64,000 nt of DNA from Breoghania sp. (GTDB lineage Bacteria > Pseudomonadota > Alphaproteobacteria > Rhizobiales > Stappiaceae), in assembly GCF_963674635.1 (NCBI RefSeq), contig NZ_OY771475.1:4137001-4201000 (forward strand). The letters are read 5' to 3'. Below the pieces are notes generated by a model. That model saw only the letters and a list, made by a program, of their open reading frames with translations. It did not search any database and had not been told where the DNA came from. Made by a program: the position numbers and the translations under genes. Positions 50,591 through 58,267 of this stretch are shown piece after piece; the stretch's first letter is position 1; each line of letters opens with the position of its first letter.

Positions 50591-52318
50591 TCAATGGGTG
50601 TGCGACAGGGACGTCTTCACGTCCCCGAAGCGCAATTCCCGCACGTTCTCAACCGGCAGCGGGTCGTCTGCGACCCGCCGTCCATCGACGAAGGTGCCAT
50701 TGGAAGAGTTCCGGTCGACCACGCAGAGCCGCCCGGCCGCATCAATCACCAGAGCTGCGTGATGACGGGAGACGGACGGGTGGTCGATCGGGCAGTCATT
50801 GTCCGGGGCCCGGCCGATGCTGGCGACTTCCGCAAGCGCGCCGGGCGCAACCGACTGGCCTGTGCTTGTCACGGGGTGCTGAAAGACCCGTCCTTCGGCG
50901 TCGAACCCGGAGAGTATCCATGTGCTGGCCGTATTCGGACGTGGCGCCTGCCTGCCGATGGAAACGGTGAACGCACAGGTGCCGAGGGTGACTTGCGCGC
51001 CGTCGTGCAAGAGCACGCTCTGATCGGTTGGCAGATGGCAACCGTCCATGCGGATGCCATTGGTGGAGCCCAGATCCCGGATCATCACGTCGCCTGACGC
51101 ATGGCATTCAATCCTCGCATGACGACGCGACACGGACGCGTCGTCGATGGCAATGTCTGCATCGCGGATGTCGCGGCCAAGAAGGACGCCAGCCGGACCG
51201 TTTCGCTTCAGAAGGGCGGTCAGGTCGTGGGATGTGCCATCCTTCCCGATCAGCTGCACCGTTGCGACCGGATCGGGTGTCGGGTTGGCGATGACGGTAC
51301 GGCCCACATTGTCTGTCGCAACGTCATCGATTGCAACGCCGTCGGCGCCGGAAAACGCAGCGGAATGCGAGGCCGCGCTGCCGTAAGGCGCCATATTGCG
51401 CTGGCGCATCATCACGGCGAGGCTCGTTAGCGAGAAAAGGGCGAAGGACAGCGTCGACAAGGTTCCCAGCGCCCATAGCCGACCCGGCGTCTTGCCAGAC
51501 CGGCAGCGCCCGGACGAAAGGTTCGCGGCGACGTTTTCTTCCTGCAGCGCCGCCAGCACCTCGCGCACATGCACCGACGATTCCAGCGCGCCCGGCGTCT
51601 GGAACTCCACCACGCCGTTCCCTTTTGCCGCATTGGCGATGTCGTTGAAACGGATCTGGGCGGTCTGGCTGAGCGTGTTGACACCGATGACGCGATGGCA
51701 GCTGTCGAGCAGCGGGCCGCCGCTGTTGCCGGAATTTACATTTGCGCTGTGCTGGATCGTCAGACGGCTCGAACCGGGGACCTGTCGCTGGACGGTGCCG
51801 GTGGAGACGGTGGCGTCGGTGAGAATGGCCGTGGCCTGCGCCACGTTGATCTGGCCCTTGGCGGAGATGGTCGCCAGATTGTCCGCAGCACCGGGATAGC
51901 CGATTGCCTCCACGACGTCGCGCTTTTTGAGGTCGTCTTCTGCGATGTCCGCCAGCGTGAGAACCGCGCCGGGGATCGGCGTCAGGCCGCGCAGGATCGC
52001 CAGATCCTGCTGCCTGTCATGCCACATGATGCGCAGGCGCACCTTTTCCAGTTCATCGCCCTGGCGGTAGAGGGCGAAGAGCGCATCCGCGTTGCGCACG
52101 ACATGGTAGTTGGTGACCAGAACGCCCGGCTGGGCGACCTTGAACCCGGTTCCCATCGACAGGCTTCCGCGCGCGCTCTTGTTGATGATCCGGTAGACGC
52201 CGCTCTCCACGTCGTCCGCGCTGGCGCCGGCAACAAGAAGGTAGACCGCCGCAGTCGCGAGCACGATCGCCGCGATCAATGCGTGGAACGGTTTGGAAAT
52301 CAGATAATTCAAATTCAA
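50591..52318 (-). CDS. Membrane trypsin-like protease with two cytoplasmic FHA domains
   Basis: About 575 residues. A first membrane segment (10-31) is followed by a trypsin/HtrA-type protease domain (about 50-225): H72 in TNYHVV, D105 in QQDLAI and S199 in NSGNSGG form the triad. A second membrane segment (about 284-304) leads to two FHA domains, one about 378-453 (LLGRD, SVSRRH, LGSTNG) and one about 500-570 (SIGRAPDND, SVSRHH, NSSNGTFVDG). The protease should be periplasmic and the FHA domains cytoplasmic, so phosphorylation inside could control proteolysis outside. There is no ATG at the N-terminus; the likely start is TTG 52318 (or 52312). The longer upstream frame runs over the kinase gene and is not coding. 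Confidence 0.83.
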   Translation of the reverse strand: MNLNYLISKPFHALIAAIVLATAAVYLLVAGASADDVESGVYRIINKSARGSLSMGTGFKVAQPGVLVTNYHVVRNADALFALYRQGDELEKVRLRIMWHDRQQDLAILRGLTPIPGAVLTLADIAEDDLKKRDVVEAIGYPGAADNLATISAKGQINVAQATAILTDATVSTGTVQRQVPGSSRLTIQHSANVNSGNSGGPLLDSCHRVIGVNTLSQTAQIRFNDIANAAKGNGVVEFQTPGALESSVHVREVLAALQEENVAANLSSGRCRSGKTPGRLWALGTLSTLSFALFSLTSLAVMMRQRNMAPYGSAASHSAAFSGADGVAIDDVATDNVGRTVIANPTPDPVATVQLIGKDGTSHDLTALLKRNGPAGVLLGRDIRDADIAIDDASVSRRHARIECHASGDVMIRDLGSTNGIRMDGCHLPTDQSVLLHDGAQVTLGTCAFTVSIGRQAPRPNTASTWILSGFDAEGRVFQHPVTSTGQSVAPGALAEVASIGRAPDNDCPIDHPSVSRHHAALVIDAAGRLCVVDRNSSNGTFVDGRRVADDPLPVENVRELRFGDVKTSLSHTH

Positions 52319-52489
52319 TTTGGGCGTCCGATGCGTGGAAGTGTTGTGAAAATCGGGCAAATCCCGTAACGGTAGCCTTGGACATATTGGTTGTTCGGTC
52401 AAGCGCGGACCTCGTGTTTTTGCGTTCAAATCGACTGGTTCAAACGTCTGGTCTGAAAATCGATCGTAGTTGGGGGCAGCGCGATTTTG
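52319..52489. promoter_or_regulatory. Divergent control region between protease-FHA and kinase genes
   Basis: This 171-base gap serves the two halves of the signalling island. It contains a tandem near-duplicate, GTTCAAATCGACTG (52424-52437) followed directly by GTTCAAACGTCTG (52438-52450), which looks like paired binding sites for one regulator. The kinase ATG follows a GGGGG run at a rather long distance. Confidence 0.45.
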
Positions 52490-54901
52490 ATGAACGGAAA
52501 AAATACGCTCGCACCCGGCACGATGCTGCGTCAGTACAGACTGGAAAAGGTGATCGGCCAGGGCGGTTTCGGGATCACCTATCTTGCCTATGACACCGAG
52601 CTGCACCGCAACGTTGCCATCAAGGAGTGCTATCCGCGCGATTTCGTCTCTCGCGACGGGACAACAGTTCTTCCCACGGGCTCCGACACCAAGGTCGATT
52701 TCGACTGGGCGGTGGAGAAATTCATTGCCGAAGCGACCACGCTGGCAAAATTCCGCCATCCGGGCATCGTGCAGGTTCTGCAGATCCTCAAGGGTGAAAA
52801 CAACAGCGCCTACATGGTGCTGGAATATGTCGAGGGGCAATCGCTCGACCAGTGGCTGAAGTCTCTGCCGTCCACGCCCTCGCAGGCCCAGCTCGAAGCG
52901 GTGATCGCGCCGATGCTCGATGCGTTGGAGGCGGTGCACCGCGCGAATTTCACCCATCGCGATATCGCGCCCGACAACATCTTCATCCGCAAGACGGGCG
53001 AGGCCGTGCTGCTCGATTTCGGCGCGGCGAAGCTGACGGCGGGCCAGCAGAGCCGGACCATGCATCAGGTCGTCAAGGACGGCTATTCCGCACCGGAGCA
53101 ATATTACGCAGAGGGGCGGCAGGGCCCCTGGACCGATATCTACGCCTTTGCCGCAACGCTCTATCGTTGCCTGAGCGGGCAGAAACCCGTCGATGCCATG
53201 GCGCGGCTCGACGCAATCCATAATGGCAATGCCGATCCGTTGCCGCCGCTGGAAAGCCTGGGGCTGAATGGGTTCACGCCGGAGTTTCTGGCGGCCATTT
53301 CGGCGGGGCTTTCGCCGCAGGCGCGCGCGCGCCCGCAAACGGTCGGGAGCTGGCATCTTGCGCTCTTGGGGCATTCGGGCAGCGAGGGGGCGGGCAAGGA
53401 GACTGTGCCGCCGTCTTCCGGCGCCGGTGTTTTCTCAAGGCGTGAAACGGAGGGGCCTGCAAGCGGGAAACCGGCGCGCGCGGTTGCGGGCAAAGGTCGT
53501 GCCGGGGGGCGGGGGCTGCGCTGGGCGGCGGTCGCCTTGCTGATTGCCGGTCTTGCCGGAGGCGGCTTTGCGGTCCAATGGTACGAAGGCCGACAGCAGG
53601 AATTGGCGGTCCAGGCCGGGCGCGATGCCGCGAAAGCGGAGGCCGACAGGCTGGCGGCGGAGAGGACGGCCACAGCCGCGGCCGCGGCAGCGCAGGCGGA
53701 TGACTGGGCGGCTGCAGCCAAGCTGGACACGCGCGCGGCCTATGAGGGCTTTCTCGCGCGATATCCGCAGAGCGAGCGGCAAGGCGAGGTCGCGGCCGCG
53801 CTTGATGCGCTCGATGCACCCTGGCAGGTGACGCTTTCGGATGAGACTTACGGCAGGGCGCATGCGGTCGCGGCGCATGCGGCCGGCATTGCGGTCGCAG
53901 GGGAGATCGACGGGGGCGGCGATGTCGGGCGGCAGGGTGTGCTTCACAATCTCTCGCTTTCGGGAAAGCTGCGCTGGACCTCGGTCTTCGGGGACAACGG
54001 CGATGACAGCTTTCGTGCGGTTGTGGCCATGCCGGATGGCGGCTTCGTTTGTGCCGGAATTTCGCAGTCCGGAGCGCAGCAATCTCAAGGCATTGTGGCG
54101 CGGTTTTCCTCATCCGGGGCGCGTCTGTGGTCGCGCCGCTTCGGCGGGCCGGGGCTCGATGGTCTTCAGACGCTGGTTCGGCTTTCAAACGGCAATCTGG
54201 TGGCTGCGGGCGGTTCTTCGCGCATCGCGGGCAGCCGGATGGAGGGCTGGCTTCTGACGCTCTCGCCCAGTGGCGAACTGATCAGCGAACGCACATTCGC
54301 GACCGCGGAAGGCGGTGTGTTCAATGCAGTGGCTGCGGCTCCCGGCGGGGGGCTGTTGCTGGCGGGCTCTTCCGGCATCCGTGATGCTGTGACATCGCAG
54401 TTCTGGGCGGTGAAGCTCTCCTCCGACGGCAGCATCTTGTTCAACCGGTCCTTCGGAGGCCGCGACAGCGACCGGATCAATGCGATGGCAGCCGGGGCCG
54501 ATGGCACATTCATCATGGTCGGCGAAACCCGCAGCTTCGGCACCCAGACGGATGACGGCTTTCTGGTCAGGGTCACGGCGGACAACAAGATGCCGCCCAA
54601 GCCCTATCTGAAACCGGGCGAGGACGTTCTGACCAGCGTCATAACCACCGAGGCTGGGGACGTTCTTGTGGTGGGGCGTTCGGATTCCGACCGCAGCAAG
54701 GGCATGTCGGCGCTTGTGATGCGCTATTCGCCGGACCTGCGTGAAATCAAGAGCGAATGGCTGCTGTCGGGGGAAGGGGTGCTGGAGGCGCGTGGCGTCG
54801 CGCAGGTCGATGGCCGGTCCATTGTCGTTGCGGGGAGTTTCAAGCCGGAGGGCGCTGGTCGTCAGGTCATGTGGGTTCGGAAGTTGACCGAGGGGAATTG
54901 A
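52490..54901 (+). CDS. Transmembrane Ser/Thr protein kinase with C-terminal beta-propeller-like sensor
   Basis: About 803 residues. Hanks-type kinase domain (about 14-280): Gly-rich loop GQGGFG (23-28), K45 in VAIKE, HRDIAPDN (156-163), DFG (176-178) and APE (201-203). HRDIAPDN replaces the usual HRDLKPxN; catalytic D158 and N163 remain. A single membrane segment spans about 343-363, then an Ala-rich linker (to about 404). From about 445 to the end are at least six ~50-residue repeats, each with a DG/NG turn and a hydrophobic strand ending in G (GFVCAG, NLVAAGG, LLLAGS, FIMVGE, VLVVGR, SIVVAG), a beta-propeller pattern as in mycobacterial PknD. The propeller should be periplasmic and sense a ligand or wall state. 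Confidence 0.88.
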   Translation: MNGKNTLAPGTMLRQYRLEKVIGQGGFGITYLAYDTELHRNVAIKECYPRDFVSRDGTTVLPTGSDTKVDFDWAVEKFIAEATTLAKFRHPGIVQVLQILKGENNSAYMVLEYVEGQSLDQWLKSLPSTPSQAQLEAVIAPMLDALEAVHRANFTHRDIAPDNIFIRKTGEAVLLDFGAAKLTAGQQSRTMHQVVKDGYSAPEQYYAEGRQGPWTDIYAFAATLYRCLSGQKPVDAMARLDAIHNGNADPLPPLESLGLNGFTPEFLAAISAGLSPQARARPQTVGSWHLALLGHSGSEGAGKETVPPSSGAGVFSRRETEGPASGKPARAVAGKGRAGGRGLRWAAVALLIAGLAGGGFAVQWYEGRQQELAVQAGRDAAKAEADRLAAERTATAAAAAAQADDWAAAAKLDTRAAYEGFLARYPQSERQGEVAAALDALDAPWQVTLSDETYGRAHAVAAHAAGIAVAGEIDGGGDVGRQGVLHNLSLSGKLRWTSVFGDNGDDSFRAVVAMPDGGFVCAGISQSGAQQSQGIVARFSSSGARLWSRRFGGPGLDGLQTLVRLSNGNLVAAGGSSRIAGSRMEGWLLTLSPSGELISERTFATAEGGVFNAVAAAPGGGLLLAGSSGIRDAVTSQFWAVKLSSDGSILFNRSFGGRDSDRINAMAAGADGTFIMVGETRSFGTQTDDGFLVRVTADNKMPPKPYLKPGEDVLTSVITTEAGDVLVVGRSDSDRSKGMSALVMRYSPDLREIKSEWLLSGEGVLEARGVAQVDGRSIVVAGSFKPEGAGRQVMWVRKLTEGN

Positions 54902-54908
54902 GGAAATT

Positions 54909-54929
54909 ACCGAAAGTCGGAATTTCGGT
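54909..54929 (+). other. Hairpin after the kinase gene
   Basis: Stem ACCGAAA / TTTCGGT with a 7-base loop, eight bases after the kinase stop, in the 107-base gap before the VWA-FHA gene. No T-run follows. It may attenuate read-through into the downstream genes. Confidence 0.4.
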
Positions 54930-55008
54930 TTCCGTGGTTTACAGCGTAGTGCAGTGCGCTTAAGAATCATGGAAGTGGATGTAGAGTTGTTATACGTGCT
55001 GGGGGCGC

Positions 55009-56538
55009 ATGCGTTTCATATTTCTATTTGCGATGATTGTCTTCGGGGCGACATTCAACGCGTCGGCTGCAGGCGGGAAGCTTTATTCCGATTGCAATAT
55101 TGTCGGTCCGGATGGCGCGCAGCTTTTCGAATGCGCGTTTCGCTCTCGCGAGCCGAAGGTGGTGAAACGGGCTGAGTTGTCGGTGAACGGACAGCCGGTA
55201 TCGGGCGCGAGCTTCTCTTCCTTTCTGGACGGCGATGGCAAGGCGGCCTGGTTGTTCCTGATCGACCGTTCCAATCCGCGCCGGGCCGCGACCGTCAAGA
55301 GAAGCGTCGAACTCGTCAGCGATCTCTATGCGCAGGCCAATGCCCGCAACATCATGGCGGTGGCCACTTTCGCGGGCGACATGCAGATGCATATCTCTCC
55401 CGGCGACCCATATGCGGACGTCGCCCAACGGCTGGCGGGGGTGACTGCCGACGGCGCGGCAACGGCGTTCTATCTTTCCGCGATACAGGCCATCGAGGTA
55501 CTGGAAAGCGTGGATGCGCAGCGGCGCGCGCTGGTCATCATTTCCGACGGCAAGGCGGAAGACACCGCCTATGGCCATGGGGATGTGGTGGACAAGGCAC
55601 GCGCGGCCGGTGTCGTGATCTATGGCATCGGTTTTGCGGAGAGGGCCTCGGAGACTGTGGACCTCCAGCAGGTGGAGCGTCTGGCCTCGGAAACGGGCGG
55701 CCCGTTCGTCAGCGCCGTGGGCGATGCGCCGCTTCCCCGGAATTTTCTTGCGAACTTCACGCGCTATCTGACCAATGGCGGCTCGGTCAGCGCGCCTGCG
55801 GGCGAGCTTGTGGGCGAGCTCTCGACCCGGCTCGATATTGCTTATGAAGACGGGACTTCTCAACAGAGCGACGCGTTCAATCTCTATATCAAGAGGCCGG
55901 AGCCTGTCGTGGACGTGGTCGAGCCCGCGCCGGAACCCGAGCCTGAGCCCGAGCCGGCACCGCTTCCCCTGATCGCGAAGATCTATCAGAGTTTTGAAGG
56001 TATCTGGACGGAGGCTTCGCAGTGGGCTCTCGCCAATCAGGCAGTGGCCTGGCTGTTGCTGGTGGCTCCTTTCGTGCTGCTCGCGATGATCGTGCTGGTG
56101 TTGCTGAAACGCAGTCGCGAGGAGGCGGGGGAACCGGCGGCGGACTTGCAAAACGCTGAGCCGGAGCCGGAAACCCCGATCACGGAGGTTCTGTCCGGCG
56201 ATGACCTGCGCACCACGGTTCTGGCCAATGGCAGCGTGAATGCAGGGATGATGATCGGCGCGTTCGAGCCGCTTGACGGCGGGCCGCGTTTCGAAATCCG
56301 TGAGCAGAATGTCACGATCGGGCGGCATTCGGAAAACGACTTCCAGCTCGACGACGAGACGGTGCATCGCCACCACGCGGTGTTCCACATCTCGCCCGAT
56401 GGTCATCCGGTGATCACGGATCTGGATACGGTCAATGGTGTCACGGTCAACGGCGAGCGGGTTTCGAAGGCGGAGTTGAAATCCGGTGACGTTGTTGCGC
56501 TGGGCGAAGCGCAGTTCCGCTTTGTCGAAGGGGGGTAA
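55009..56538 (+). CDS. Secreted/membrane VWA domain protein with cytoplasmic FHA domain
   Basis: 509 residues. Signal peptide about 1-20 (ends NASA/AG). A von Willebrand A domain lies about 81-255 with a MIDAS-like site: D86-R-S88-N-P90, T152 and D180 in IISDGK. The third MIDAS position is Pro rather than Ser. A P/E-rich linker (298-320) and a membrane segment (about 346-366) follow, then an FHA domain about 436-500 (VTIGRHSENDFQLDDETVHRHHA). Just before the FHA domain is DDLRTTVLANG, a possible phospho-site. Topology would place VWA in the periplasm and FHA inside. Confidence 0.87.
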   Translation: MRFIFLFAMIVFGATFNASAAGGKLYSDCNIVGPDGAQLFECAFRSREPKVVKRAELSVNGQPVSGASFSSFLDGDGKAAWLFLIDRSNPRRAATVKRSVELVSDLYAQANARNIMAVATFAGDMQMHISPGDPYADVAQRLAGVTADGAATAFYLSAIQAIEVLESVDAQRRALVIISDGKAEDTAYGHGDVVDKARAAGVVIYGIGFAERASETVDLQQVERLASETGGPFVSAVGDAPLPRNFLANFTRYLTNGGSVSAPAGELVGELSTRLDIAYEDGTSQQSDAFNLYIKRPEPVVDVVEPAPEPEPEPEPAPLPLIAKIYQSFEGIWTEASQWALANQAVAWLLLVAPFVLLAMIVLVLLKRSREEAGEPAADLQNAEPEPETPITEVLSGDDLRTTVLANGSVNAGMMIGAFEPLDGGPRFEIREQNVTIGRHSENDFQLDDETVHRHHAVFHISPDGHPVITDLDTVNGVTVNGERVSKAELKSGDVVALGEAQFRFVEGG

Positions 56539-56590
56539 CCCATCGGGCCGACAGGCCGGAGGCGGGTGGCTTTGAAGGAAGGCGAATGCG

Positions 56591-57133
56591 ATGAGTGATG
56601 ATCAACCGACCCGTGTCATCAGGACAGGTACGCCATCGGCACCGGGGGACGCTGCGGGCGGTGGCGAGGTGACCCGTGTGATAGGTTCGGGACGGCCCGG
56701 ACGTATGCCGGGCGAGCCGGAAACCCACGTCCTGAGGGGGGTTGACCAGACGCAGGCCCACGAAGGCGGCGGTGTCTATGAGCTTACCGCCGGTTGGCTG
56801 GTCGTGATCGCCGGTCCGGGGCGCGGGGCCTCAAGGGAGATCTTTTTCGGCATGAACAGCGTCGGGCGGAGCCCCGACCAGCGCATTCCTCTCGATTTCG
56901 GGGATGAGAGCATCTCGCGCGAGGCACATGCCTTCATCGTCTATGACGAGATGCAGCATGACTTCTACGTCCAGCATGGCGGCAAGGCCAATCTCGTGCG
57001 TCTCAACGGCAAACCTGTGCTGGCGCCTGCGGAGCTGAAGCACGGCGATATTCTGGAAATCGGGGCGACAAAGCTGCTCTTCGTGCCGCTGTGTTCCGAG
57101 AGCTTCAACTGGTCGGATACGCAAGGCGAATGA
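56591..57133 (+). CDS. Cytoplasmic FHA domain protein with N-terminal Thr motifs
   Basis: 180 residues, no signal or membrane segment. The disordered N-terminus has QPTRVIRTG (T7), EVTRVIGSG (T28) and PETHVLRG (T45), three similar Thr sites. The FHA domain spans about 68-165 with FGMNSVGRSPDQRIPL and SISREAHAF. Like GarA or T6SS Fha proteins it could be phosphorylated on the N-terminal Thr and then bind itself or partners. It overlaps the phosphatase start by ATGA, so the two are coupled. Confidence 0.87.
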   Translation: MSDDQPTRVIRTGTPSAPGDAAGGGEVTRVIGSGRPGRMPGEPETHVLRGVDQTQAHEGGGVYELTAGWLVVIAGPGRGASREIFFGMNSVGRSPDQRIPLDFGDESISREAHAFIVYDEMQHDFYVQHGGKANLVRLNGKPVLAPAELKHGDILEIGATKLLFVPLCSESFNWSDTQGE

Positions 57134-57888
57134 CCCTGTATTGGGACTGCGCCGACATCCAGGTCATCGGAGAGCGGAAGGGCCAGGAGGACTACAGTCG
57201 CTTTCATGTGGAGAGCGACGGAGCCCTCTGCATTCTGGCCGATGGCATGGGCGGGCATGCGGCCGGCGATGTGGCGGCCCGGCTTGCGGTCGATACCTTT
57301 CTGACGACGTGTCTTGAGGTTGGCTTTCCGTGGGCGGACCATTTCCTTTTCGCGCTCAACGAAGCGAACAAGGCGATTGCTGCGGGGGTGCGCGAGGAGC
57401 CGGCCCGGCAGGGAATGGGGTGCACGCTGGTGGCGGTCGAACTGCGCGACGGCCGCCTGCGCTGGCTCAGCGTCGGCGATTCCCGGCTCTACCTTTATCG
57501 CGGGGGCGATCTCAGTCGTCTCAATGCCGATCATTCCATGGCAGGCCGGTTGGACGCGCTCGTTGCTACGGGGGAGATCAGCGTGGAACAGGCAAATGCC
57601 GATCCCTCGCGCAACATGCTTCTCTCTGCCCTGACGGGCGAGCAGATCGGGCTCACCGATTACAATTTTCGCGGGCGTGATGTCGGGGCGGGCGATCTCG
57701 TCGTACTGGCAAGCGACGGGCTCGACACGCTGGACAGGGCAGAGCTTCATGCGTGTCTTGAAAGGTATTCCGGCTGGCGGGCAGAGGATATCGCCCGCGG
57801 GCTCGTGTCCTGCGTCATCAAGCGGGGCAGGCCGCGCCAGGACAACACGACCGCCCTGGTCGTGCGCGTGACCTCCGCCATCTCCTAG
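57130..57888 (+). CDS. PP2C-type Ser/Thr phosphatase
   Basis: 252 residues. All metal-binding motifs of the PPM/PP2C family are present: QEDY (20-22), LADGMGGHAAGD (37-47), GMGCTLVAVEL, VGDSRLYLYRGG, LASDGLD and DNTTALVV. It is the natural antagonist of the kinase encoded at 52490-54901. ATG 57130 overlaps the FHA gene stop. Short and without a membrane segment, so cytoplasmic. Confidence 0.92.
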   Translation: MTLYWDCADIQVIGERKGQEDYSRFHVESDGALCILADGMGGHAAGDVAARLAVDTFLTTCLEVGFPWADHFLFALNEANKAIAAGVREEPARQGMGCTLVAVELRDGRLRWLSVGDSRLYLYRGGDLSRLNADHSMAGRLDALVATGEISVEQANADPSRNMLLSALTGEQIGLTDYNFRGRDVGAGDLVVLASDGLDTLDRAELHACLERYSGWRAEDIARGLVSCVIKRGRPRQDNTTALVVRVTSAIS

Positions 57889-58267
57889 GCGTCTTCGACA
57901 ACGCTTCGCAAAGCCATGGGCCCGTCCGGGCCGAAATGTCGAATCCCGCATCCAATCCCTGTCTCGAAATGCCGGGCGCAGTCCGTGTGCGCCCCGGGAA
58001 AGCCTGTGCCGGGCACGCCGGGCAACAGGTTGTCCACGGCGTAGGCGCGGATCTTTCCAGGCACAGACACAGACACAGGCACAGATGCCCGAAATCCTTC
58101 CGAAACAGGGGGTTGTGGGTGTCGGTGATGCCTTGTTCGACGGCCACGCGAAGCCGGTGGCTCCCGTGCCGACGCGGCGCGCAGGTGCATAGTTTGTTGA
58201 CACGGTCTATTTTCTAGACAATTCTTATTTAATAGCTTTTCAATTCTCAATTAATGAGAAAGTGACA
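57889..58267. promoter_or_regulatory. Intergenic region upstream of the IclR regulator, with a short tandem repeat and operator-like elements
   Basis: A 379-base gap. Four 6-base units GCACAG-ACACAG-ACACAG-GCACAG lie at 58061-58084. Further on, TTGACA at 58197-58202 resembles a -35 box, followed by an AT-rich zone. GTCTA-TTTTC-TAGAC (58205-58219) and TTCTCA-ATTAA-TGAGAA (58244-58260) are inverted repeats; the second overlaps the IclR Shine-Dalgarno. No coding gene is supported. Confidence 0.55.
58244..58260. promoter_or_regulatory. Candidate operator overlapping the IclR ribosome-binding site
   Basis: Perfect inverted repeat TTCTCA-ATTAA-TGAGAA. The right arm is part of GAGAAAG, the Shine-Dalgarno of the IclR gene, so a bound repressor or a hairpin would block translation or transcription. 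Confidence 0.5.

Noticed and set aside
52319..53374. N-terminal extension of the protease-FHA frame over the kinase gene
   Set aside because: The extension runs antisense to the well-supported kinase domain, and the protease has a complete membrane segment starting near 52318.
47334..57888. Type VI secretion cluster
   Set aside because: Kinase, phosphatase and FHA proteins occur with T6SS, but no tss sheath, ATPase, baseplate or VgrG genes are present within the window, so I do not call it T6SS.
58061..58084. Possible CRISPR-like repeats
   Set aside because: The units are only six bases, without spacers, so this is a microsatellite-type repeat. No CRISPR array or cas gene is visible in the window.
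57885..58250. 121-residue minus-strand frame through the tandem repeat region, translating to alternating Val/Ser or Cys/Leu
   Set aside because: The repetitive residues come from the short DNA tandem repeat; no ribosome-binding or family support.
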